NCBI GenBank assembly: GCA_963565915.1
Contig: OY751494.1
Span: 3,844,001-3,908,000 of the forward strand
Direction of reading: 5' to 3'
Source of the DNA: Entoloma clypeatum
Taxonomy: Eukaryota; Basidiomycota; Agaricomycetes; Agaricales; Entolomataceae
DNA: 64,000 bases
The translations under genes were made by a program, and so were the position numbers. This document shows, piece after piece, positions 31,010-39,829 of this stretch (its first letter is position 1; the number at the start of each line of letters is the position of its first letter). Under the pieces are notes generated by a model. That model saw only the letters and a program-made list of their open reading frames with translations, had not been told where the DNA came from and did not search any database.

Positions 31010-31019
31010 AGAACTTTCT
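31010..31019 (-). other. Gypsy-C self-priming PBS
   Basis: AGAACTTTCT (plus strand) lies three bases inside the 5' LTR edge. Its reverse complement is inside the LTR at 31140-31149, about 30 nt downstream (minus) of a TATTTAT box, i.e. at the expected RNA start. This matches the Tf1/sushi self-priming arrangement. Confidence 0.7.
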
Positions 31020-31021
31020 AC

Positions 31022-31465
31022 TGTAAGGGCGACCTTACGATCCAAGACTCAAACTCAGATACTTGCAAGGGAGATCCGAAGATTAGATTGAGCAGTCTGA
31101 TAAGTAATACAACACACACCTTGCAAGGGAGATCCGAAGAGAAAGTTCTAAGGATTCCCCTGCAAGCTAGCGAGATAAATAGTAAAATGAGATATGAAAT
31201 AAAAGATAAAACGAGACATAGGAATGATGAGTAATGGTTGGGAGTAGGGATGGGGGATGAATGGAAACGAGATGAATGATAGTACCTGCGATCCGACGTG
31301 CGGAGGAGCGGAGGGGCGCGGAGTTGTCGGATGTGGAGAGGTGCAGAGAGGTGAATAAGATATCAGAGGCAACAGATACGATCGGAGGGCGTCGGAGGGC
31401 GTCGGAGGGCGTCGGAGATGGTGGAAATGAACGGAAAGGGAAAGTGCAAAGTGGTTGCCCTTACA
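31022..31465 (-). repeat. Gypsy-C 5' LTR
   Basis: 444 bp. Promoter and transcription start are predicted here (TATA-like at about 31170-31180 on the minus strand). Confidence 0.96.
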
Positions 31466-34400
31466 GTACTCTTCTCGTCCTTCGACGATGATCGGATCAG
31501 GGGCTGGTTTCTTTTTCTGGATGGCGTACTTCGGAGTTTCATATGGTGACAACAGGGTCTCGTTGAACACAGGGTGAATCATCTTCCAAGTCTTCGGAAG
31601 ATCAAGAAGGTATGCGCTAGCTCCTTTCTTCTCTAGGACTTTGAATGGTCCATGTCAGAGTGCATCAAGTTTCTTTGAGGGTCGATCGGTCCTGATGTTA
31701 GTTCCTTCCAGCCACACCTTGTCTCCGATGCGGTAGTCCCGAGACGGACTTCGCCGTGTGTCAACTGTCTTCTTCATCTGATCCTGTGCTTGTTTCAGCA
31801 CAGCATTGGCTTCTTCTCGTGCCTGTTTGAGTTTTTTCAAGAAGTCGTTGGCAGCCGGATTGGTATCCTCTAACATGAGTTCTCCCTTCCACGGATGTAA
31901 ACCGTAGTTGAGGTAGAATGGGGTGTGCTTCGTTGCCTGGTGCTCTTTGTCATTGTACTGGAACTCTGCGATTGCGATCCATTCCGCCCAATCATCCTGT
32001 AGATGGTTGACAAAGTTTCGTAAGAATGCTTCTGTTTCCTGATGCAATCGCTCGGCCTGTCCATCAGTCTGTGGGTGGTACGCGGTGGACAGGTTCCTCT
32101 TGATCCCTAACATGCGGCAGAGTATCTCCATGAACTTTGCAGCGAACTGTGGTCCCCTATCGCTGATGATCTTCTTGGGGATCCCATGAAGCTTCCATAT
32201 CTGGTCCCGATAGATCTTGGCTAATCCTTCAGCCGATAGTTCCACGGTTGTCGGGATGAGATGAAGCATCTTTGAATGTCTGTCCGTGATGACCAGAATT
32301 GCATTCTTCCCATCAGATTCTGGTATCGGTCCCACGACGTCAATCCCTATGTCTTCCCATGGTTGACTTGGCGCGGCGTTAGGGTGTAGAGGGGCGTGTC
32401 TCCTTTGGCGGCTGATCTTGTTACGTTGACAGGTGTCACAACCTTTCACATACTTCTTTACGTCATGTAGGATGGTGGGCCACCAGTAGGTGTGAGTGAG
32501 GAGTTCATGTGTTCGATATTGTCCTGGATGTCCTGCCACTGGTGCGTCGTGCGCTTCAAACATCAGTTCTTGGCGCAATTGTGGGTCTGGTGGAACATAG
32601 ACTCGTTCTCCTGCGTAGGTGATGCCATTTTCCTGCTGGTACCAGTGAGGATTCTTCTTCAGACCCTGGGCTACTTCTGTCTCCATGCGATTCGAGGCCT
32701 TGATGCGTGCGATCCATGGGTTTTCGATGGTTGTGATGTTTCCGACTTTGATGGAATCAGATGTTTCACCCCCTTCAAAGAATTGTTCCTCCGTGAACAT
32801 CTCCATTTGTATCACATCTTCTGATTCCAATCGTTTCAAAAATAGCCCCTCCTTGAGCATTTGGTCGCTGTCCTGCGGCTCGAGTTCCGTCTCATACCAG
32901 GGTAAACGTGACAGGATGTCTGCTTTCGCGTTTGTCTTCCCAGGTACATGTCGCAATTCGAAGTCATAGTCTTGTAACTTCATCTTCCAGCGCCTCTGTC
33001 GTTGGTTTAGGTCCTGAGGGCGCCGGAAATACTCCAGGTTTTTGTGATCGGTTAAGATCTCGAAACGCTCCTTGGCTTCAAGTAGATAATGTCGCCAGTC
33101 CTTCAGTGCTTCCATGACTGCCAAGAGTTCCTTGTCATATATCTCGTAATTCTGTTCAGCTGCGGACATGGCCCGCGACAAGAACGCGATAGAATGCCAC
33201 TTGTCGTCTTGTTTCTGTGAAAGTACCGCCCCAATCGCATAACCCGATGCATCGGTTTCGACCCTGAACTGTCCGTCCGGTTTGGGCAATGCCAAGACTG
33301 GTGCCGTCGTGATTGCCCGTATGAGACCTTCAAATGCTTCTTGCGCCGTTGGTCCCCACGTGAATGCTGTGTTTCCCGTAAGTGTTGTGAGTGGCTTTGC
33401 GATGTTCGAGTATCCTTCAATAAAGCGTCGATAAAAATTGGCAAATCCCAGGAACTTCTGGACTTCCTTTTTTGATGTGGGTACTCGCCAGTTCCGGATT
33501 GTGTCCACCTTTTCAGTTTCCATCTCAACACGTCCTTCTCCAACGACATATCCCAATATGGGGCATTTCGTTACTTCCCAAAGACACTTCTTCTCCTTTA
33601 GGAACAGGTCATTGTCTGACAGAATCTGCAAGATCTCTTCGGTGTTCCGGGCGAGTTCTTCCTTGGTTTTACCAATAACCACTATGTCATCCATGTAAAT
33701 CACACAGATGCGCCGACGGATCTGATCCCTGAATAGGCTGGCCATCATCCGAGAGAACGTTCCCGGGGAGTTGCAGAGACCGAAAAACATGACCAATGGT
33801 TCAAACAATCCTCGGCTGGTCAGGAAGGCGGCTTTCCATTCGTCACCCTTCTTGATCCGCACGTTATTGTATCCCCACATGATGTCCATTTTGTTGAAGT
33901 AGACTGCGTCCTTCAATACATCCAAGAGGTCATTGATGCGTGGGAGTGGGAATTTGTCCTTAACCGTGAATTTATTGACCGTGCGATAATCCTGTACCAA
34001 TCGTTTGGAACCGTCTTTCTTGTTAATGAAGAAGCAGGGTGATGCATAAGGGGATTTGGACGGTCGGATCTTTCCGGTTGCCAGGCCTTCATCAATGAAT
34101 TCGTCCAGTTCTTCTTGCTCCTTTTGGGTCATAGGGTACGTGTTTCCTCCTAGCTCCTTTGGTGCGTCCGGTGTAAGTTCGATGCCGTGGTCCCATTCTC
34201 TTTCCTTTGGGATCTTGTCGAAGTTTTCTTTTTCAAAGAGATGGGCAAAACGTTCAACGTATGAGGGTCGTTTGGTTGTGGGAGGTGGTGTGGGAGTAAC
34301 TGCTTCCAATATGGGGTCTCCGGGCTTCCAATTCTGATCTGATTTCTTGGGCGCGTCCTTGTCTCGTACTTCCACCATGCGAACCCGATGTTTGCGACCA

Positions 34401-34915
34401 TTAAGGTTAACCCTGAAATCCGAGTGTTTGGTTTGACATGTTGATGGGCATCGGTTGAATGTTACAGCGCCGGTCGTCCAGTTGATTGTGGGGTTGTGGT
34501 GCACCAACCAGTCATGTCCCAAAAGCATGTCTGTTCTCCCAATGTCCAATACCATTGCTTCCATGGTTTCCTGGTGTGTTCCTAAGTCCAGCTTGACTTC
34601 GGCAAGTTTTTCTGCTTTCTGTTGTCGGTTCGGCGATCCATCCGCATTTAGGATTGATATGGGCTTCATTCCTCGTGTGGGAAGGTTCTGTTCGCGTACT
34701 ATTCTGGGATGGATACATGTGCGTTCACATCCGCTATCAACCTCGGGTCGAATGGCCTTTGGTCCTCGTCGTGTTTTGATCTGAGCTTGCAGCTTGATCT
34801 CTCGTCGTTTCGGAGGTTTATCTCCCTTGACAATCTTAGTTGACGCAACGGCTCGCTTTGCAGGGATAACATAAGTTATATTGTCTGTAGTTGCACCAGG
34901 CAAGCGAGTTCATTT
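31466..34915 (-). pseudogene. Gypsy-B pol, main part
   Basis: From a TGA near 34913 (Trp in Gypsy-A) the frame is open for 1082 codons to a TGA at 31655-31657, then open again through the first half of the chromodomain until Gypsy-C. Protease (EVDSGCERT), RT (YMDD at 33686-33697), RNase H (ETDASGYAIG), integrase HHCC (GHPGQYRTHELL, CDTCQRNK) and the core D,D35E (GIDVVGP, SDRGPQF, QAERLHQE) are all preserved. No ATG lies near the beginning, consistent with synthesis as a Gag-Pol fusion in the -1 frame. The TGA before the chromodomain is shared with Gypsy-A. Confidence 0.9.
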
Positions 34916-34944
34916 AATGGATAAGGGTCGCGACTTAGCGTCGT

Positions 34945-36150
34945 TTAATCGGACCCTTCGGGAAAATCCTTCTCATTGGTCTCTATGGTGATGGTTTCAT
35001 CGTCATCATCGGTATCTCCATCAGACACCTTCCTAATCTTTCCAGAGTTCTTCTTCGGCTTGCAGCAGTTGCGCGCGATATGTCCTTCTTGGTCGCAGTT
35101 GAAACACTTACGACCATCTTTCTTCTTTGGGGCTTTGCAGTCTTTGGCAAGGTGACCAAAGCGCTGACAGTTGTAGCAACGGGCTACTCCTGCTTTGTCG
35201 ATCTCCATGGCTTTGCCTTGACCACCATAAGTGGTACCCGATCTGGTGCGTGTGTCACCACCCCCTCGGATGACCAATGCATGTCCCTCCATCTGTCGTC
35301 CCTTGTTTCAGATCTCCTTTGCGTAATCAGTGTATGTCTTGCCATCGCTAGCCACTTGTTCAGAAATTCTGCGGTTGATGTTCTTTTCCAGGATGTATTT
35401 CCCAGTTTCTTCGCCAAGGTTTGACAGCTTCAAGAGCTCTTCGAATTCGTCCAAGAATTCATCGATGGTGCGTTTCTCCTGTTTCAGGACTTTGAGTCTC
35501 GCTTTGGCCGCTGCCGACTTGTTGGCAATAGAGAATCGCGTAGCGATGTCGTCTGAGAATCCTAACCAGGTGATGTTCTCGCCATCGGTGGCAAGATCGT
35601 CTAACTTGTTGCTGGCCCAGTGTTTACCGGACCCTTCCATCATGCGGGATAACACCGCAAGAATCTTCTGATCGTCAGACAGTCCCTTCTGGAACCTGAT
35701 GTATAATTTGGTGGCTTTCCACCACTCGTCGAAGGTGTGTCTGTCTTTGAACATCCCAGGATCTTTGATGATCTTGGATGTATCCATTGTTTGTACTGTC
35801 GGTGCTTCTGCCATGTCTAGAACCTGCGGAGTAGGAGAGGTGTCGGATTGTTGGGATGAAGATGGGGTTCGGGATACAGGTAGGGGTTGAAAATTAGTCC
35901 CTGTTCTAGGCGTCTGTTCGGTATCTGACTGCGCGGAGTCAAAAGTAAATTCGTCAGGGGACTCGTCGGCGGAATCGGTGGCAAAACGTTCGGGGTATTT
36001 CCTCTGTAGATCTCTAAGGAATCTCTGTTCCTGCGCGTCTGTTGGTCGCGAGAAGGGGTCAAGTCTCTCGTTTCGTGCCCAACGGTTGTACTCGGTCTGT
36101 TGCTCGTCGGTGGTGAAGTGGGCGTAGATCTGCTGCTTTGAGTAAGACAT
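34945..36150 (-). pseudogene. Gypsy-B gag with one nonsense codon
   Basis: ATG at 36150 (MSYSKQQIYAHF) in a good context (ATCACCATG). It encodes a capsid region (WWKATKLYIRFQ.., WLGFSDDIATRF, EETGKYILEKN) and two CCHC knuckles (CYNCQRFGHLAKDC, CFNCDQEGHIARNC). TGA at 35308-35310 replaces the CGA kept in Gypsy-A (KEI-R-NKGRQ), splitting an otherwise 401-codon frame. The upstream flank holds a stop in this frame, so 36150 is the natural start. Confidence 0.88.
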
Positions 36151-36590
36151 GGTGATGCGGCTCTGGGACGTCTCAATGTGAGCGTCCTAATCAATCTTCT
36201 GATAACGGTTGTCTGGACACCGATAAACTCTCTGATCTCTGTGATCCGACCTGTCTGAGGTCCTTCTTGAACGTGAAAGCTTTCGAGTTCGTTCTGTCGG
36301 GCATTGTAGCGCGCTATCTGGTGTTGTCGAGCAAGATGGATGCTCTCTGCTATCTCGCCGTGGGGGCGATGCTCGTCGTTGTCTAGTTCTTCGTCAAGCA
36401 CCTGCTGTAGGATGCGACGGATCTCCGATTCGATGTACTGCTGGATAAGCGTAAAATTGATACTGTCTCGAGGACTTAGCTCCTCCTGTCGGGCTTCTGG
36501 CGTGCTGAATGGGTTACTGGTGAAGTCTTCAAAGAAGCGCGACGTCTTGACTCGTCTGGTAGTTGCTCTCTTCGCTCTGGGCGAACCTAA
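35817..36590 (-). other. Gypsy-B leader: long open frame without ATG
   Basis: A frame of about 257 codons opens right after the PBS (36593-36603) and runs into gag in a different frame. It has no ATG, yet its protein (EELSPRDSI.. QYIESEIRRILQQ.., ITEIREFIGV..RRLIRTL) is nearly unchanged in Gypsy-A. It may be translated from a non-AUG start or may be a constrained RNA. Only the part upstream of about 36150 looks protein-like; the rest overlaps gag. Confidence 0.35.
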
Positions 36591-36592
36591 CG

Positions 36593-36603
36593 AGATTTAG
36601 CAA
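36593..36603 (-). other. Gypsy-B self-priming PBS
   Basis: AGATTTAGCAA (plus strand) is 2 nt from the 5' LTR. The exact 11-nt reverse complement lies in the LTR at 36679-36689, about 30 nt below a TATATAA box (minus). Confidence 0.75.
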
Positions 36604-36605
36604 CT

Positions 36606-36975
36606 TGTTATGCGTAACAAACCGTTCCAAGGTTCGGGCAGAGTATGCAGGAAGATGGAAAGGCGAAGAGCAATGTGATTGCTAAATCTAAGGAATGTAG
36701 CTATGGTACATGAGGTTTATATAGTACTGACTATGAGCGGTAGCGAATGAGTCAGTAACTGCGGAAGGCAGTGCGCATGAGTAAGGCGACTGCGGAAGGC
36801 TATGCACTAATGAGTAAGCTGACTGCGGAATGAGTCAGACAGCTGCGGAAAGCGAGTCAGCGCGGGAGCGAAGTATACTAAAGGGAATAAAGTATAATAC
36901 GATATGTGTAAGCGGGGGCCGATGAGTAAAAGTGAAAAAGTAAGCGTATACGTCCGTAGTCGTTAGTCCGTAACA
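36606..36975 (-). repeat. Gypsy-B 5' LTR
   Basis: 370 bp, followed by the target duplication ctcaa. Confidence 0.95.
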
Positions 36976-37674
36976 CTCAATGGCCGCCTTTCATGTCTAA
37001 AGGCCTCCTTTCATGCCCAACAGTCCCAACTTGCACCCACTGCCATTGATCCATGCCACACCGTCCCTTTGCCCCCAACACCGTCCCTTTGCCCTCAACG
37101 CTATCAACCCACGCACAATGGCCACCTCTCATGCCCAATGGCCACCTCGTGTCCCCAACAGCCGCCCCTCTTGCCCAACTGCCCCGACTAGTGCCCCATG
37201 GCCCCTCTAATGCCCAGCAACCGCCTTGCTTGCCCAATCCTTGTGCCCAATGGCTGCCTCGCGTCCCCAACACCGTCGACTCACACCCAGCACCCTTCCT
37301 TCACACGCAAAGGCCTCCCTTTGCACCGTACGGTGCCACGCACCTGCCACAACACATGCCCAATAGCCCCCTTTCATGCCCAATGGCATCGAGTCATGCC
37401 CAAGAGCACATGGAGCCAGGCTAAGCCCACGGAGGACCAATTGAGGGAGTATGATGCACGTGTCCTTAGTCTTATTTTACTTGTAATATATTGGTTTAAA
37501 CCGGTTGAGACCAGTCTGGTCTCACTTCTTTGAGGTAAACAGAACCAATGCACTGGTCTTGCATCAGTCCAGTTCAGTTTTTTCGAGATCATGTGTACCG
37601 AAAAATTGGTCTCAGTCTCGGTCTCTAAATTTTGAGGGTCAAAAACTGGACCGAATTGGACCTTTAAACACTAG
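36976..37674 (+). repeat. R repeat, copy B, right part
   Basis: The minisatellite (CCCAACGGCC-like units) continues to about 37400. It is followed by the GGTTTAAACCGG/GAGACCAG-rich end zone also present in copy A, closing with CACTAG at 37674, where the pogo-like pseudogene begins. Confidence 0.65.
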
Positions 37675-39209
37675 TCAGAGCTGGTGTCATTTTTGGATCC
37701 TTCATAGTTGTCATCCAGCTCTGAATCATCAGATGGTACGGCTGGATCTGAGCTCGGCACATCCTTGGGGTATGTTGAGGGAACATGGGCAATAGTGGAT
37801 GTAGCTTTGCTTGGCGCAAAATCTTCCTTGGTAAAGACATTTGGATTAATTGGCCAGAGTCCTGTCTTTGTTATGCTTAACAAACCATTCCAAGGTTCGG
37901 GCAGAGTATGCAGGAAAGTGAAAAGGCGAAGAGCAAAGTGATTGCTAAATCTAAGGAATCTACTACAGTACAAGAGGTTTATATAGGTACTGACTATAGG
38001 CGGTAGCGAATGAGTCAGTACTGCAGAAGGCAGTGCGCATGAGTAAGGCGACTGCGGAAGGCTATGTACAGTGAGTAAGCTGACTGCGGAAAGCGAGTCA
38101 GCGCGGGAGCGAAGTATACTAAAGGGGATGACAAAGTAATGTAATGAGTCAGACTGGGAATCGAAGGTTGCGAAAGTAGACATTAGACATAGTGAGTTCG
38201 TAAGAGGGCGCCGAGTCAGGCCGATAAGTAAAAGATATGATGTGGTCCTCATACCGTAGAGTCCGTAACAGTCTTCTTGAATGCAGACTTGATAACATCA
38301 GGTCACATGTGTTTCTGTTGTATTTGGACATAGTTTTGGATGACATTGTAGTGAGTCATGATGATTCCGCAATGAAGAGCATCATCACAATGATCCCTCC
38401 AGGCACATCCAATCAGAGAGAAGACACCGACATCAAGAGGTTGCAACTTGTGTGTGCATTTTGATGGAAAGCAACATCGCAGCCCTCAATGGAGTACATG
38501 AGGCATTTAATTTCAGGGGTTTCATGTGAATTGTGGCCGTCAGAGGATCGGTTTTGAAGAATCAACATGTCATGCCATGGCTTCTGGAATGAAAACTTGT
38601 TCGATCCACTTGTAAGTGAGTTCCTGGTCAGTCCAACCTGTCTCAGAGGTTGCAATACTTATTTAATGAACCCATTATATTCAAAAACTTAGATAAACAA
38701 ACTATTACCTTCCAACACTCCCTTCGGGTAATGACTGAAGATCAGGCATTGGCCCTTCAGCGAGGATGAATGACAGTGGCAAGGCATCACCAGCAGCCGA
38801 AGCACATTCAGTCACAGTGACAAGCTCAAGGTTATCACTGCTAATGCAATAGCAGCTGCACCAGCTATGCAAATAGAAATAGACGCGGCCAGAATTCTTC
38901 CGCCCACCTCCCATTTGGATGCCCTTCTCATCGTAGTTCCAGACATGCTCAGGTGGAAGGCCATCATGAGTGTTGTGTATGACTTGATACTTGTCAAAAA
39001 AGTCCATGGTGTTGAAATTCTTGGCACATTTGGGGTCTAGTTTAACAGGCTCCGGTGCCGCTTGAGGAATCAATTCATCCAGTTTTTGCCAACACGCTGG
39101 CCAGCAAGATCAGAAGCATAGCTGCGGAGGGAGCGGTGGTCGAGAGGGACGCCGGAGGAAGCACCAAGATCCAACCACTCAATGCAAACATTTTCTTCAC
39201 ATGGATTTA
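37675..39209 (-). pseudogene. Pogo-like (DDE_1) transposase pseudogene, interrupted by a solo LTR and Copia-2
   Basis: On the minus strand the pieces spell a basidiomycete pogo/CENP-B-like transposase. They include a helix-turn-helix tail (SGVPLDHRSLRSYASDLAG), a DDE core (HVWNYDEKGIQMGGGRKNSG, LVTVTECASAAG; DGHNSHETPEIKC) and a C-terminal GLWPINPNVFTKEDFAPS. There are several frameshifts and stops. A solo LTR (37869-38270) splits the C-terminus and Copia-2 splits the N-terminal region, which continues at 48705-49083. It is dead. Confidence 0.8.
37869..38270 (-). repeat. Solo Gypsy-A-type LTR
   Basis: A complete 402-bp LTR with the perfect 5-bp target duplication gtctt on both sides (37864-37868 and 38271-38275) and no internal region. 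This is the product of LTR-LTR recombination after insertion. Confidence 0.95.
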
Positions 39210-39519
39210 TGTTGAAACTTTTCCCATCACATAGATTAGATTAGATTAGATTACATCACGTGATCTTTACATATCTTCATTACATACTTGTTTGGTTGGT
39301 ACAAACAGTAGTACGGTATATAAGACCAGGAAACTGTCAATATCAACAAGTTGTCTCTTGACTCTTAACCAGCTCCATCGCTCTCACCAGCCTCAACCGC
39401 TCTCACTAGCCTTACCCCCTCCAAACCATGTAAGTGACCATAGCAGTATCGTAGAGTACTTCCACTGTAGCTATGTTGCTCAGTACACCTGTGGCTAGTG
39501 CCCAGGTGGAACTTCAACA
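39210..39519 (+). repeat. Copia-2 5' LTR
   Basis: 310 bp with the same TATA box, GTAAGT donor and adjoining half-tRNA-type PBS (GGTTATGGGCCC at 39520-39531) as Copia-1. Confidence 0.94.
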
Positions 39520-39829
39520 GGTTATGGGCCCCGGATAGCAGAGGGACTTGGGAACGCTGGCAACAGTGAGTACCTGCCCACTCTACCCTGGTTGGCAAAG
39601 AACCGATCAAGAGATCTAGGTTCTGAGTCTTACTTCTTCACATGAACCTGGGAACGTCATTACAACAAGTACCTGTCATGAAGCGTCCCTAAGGGGATTG
39701 ACTTAGTACACATCATGTGGAAACGTTGATCGTACCTCACACACTTCTGACAAAAAGGGTTTTTCCCACAAACCGCTATTCCTAAAGGGAATATGTTATG
39801 AGGAATCATTTATTTGTTTTCTCTAAAAA

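Larger units (their letters stand above)
25370..31465 (-). mobile_element. Gypsy-C: apparently intact chromodomain Ty3/gypsy element
   Basis: 444-bp LTRs (25370-25813 and 31022-31465, TGTAAGGG..CCCTTACA) differ at a single site by eye. The perfect 5-bp target duplication gtact flanks it (25365-25369 and 31466-31470). The polypurine tract GAAGGGGGGGTGA (minus) adjoins the 3' LTR. Gag and Pol are both uninterrupted. This is the youngest autonomous-looking gypsy element here and could be active. Confidence 0.97.
24294..36975 (-). mobile_element. Gypsy-B: Tf1/sushi-like element, split by Gypsy-C
   Basis: 370-bp LTRs (24294-24663 and 36606-36975) differ at two sites by eye. The perfect target duplication ctcaa flanks it (24289-24293 and 36976-36980). 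It carries leader, gag, pol with chromodomain, and ORF3 on the minus strand. Gypsy-C (25370-31465) is inserted in the chromodomain coding sequence. Gag and Pol are nearly identical to Gypsy-A, whereas ORF3 and the U3 part of the LTR are much more diverged. Confidence 0.96.

Noticed and set aside
35817..36150. Leader frame overlapping gag as a second protein
   Set aside because: In the overlap the conserved frame is gag (capsid-like); the Pro/Ser/Thr-rich alternative frame is best explained as a shadow.
20210..37400. CCCAACGGCC arrays as a CRISPR-like array
   Set aside because: Units and spacings are irregular and degenerate, the genome is eukaryotic and no cas genes exist; these are minisatellites.
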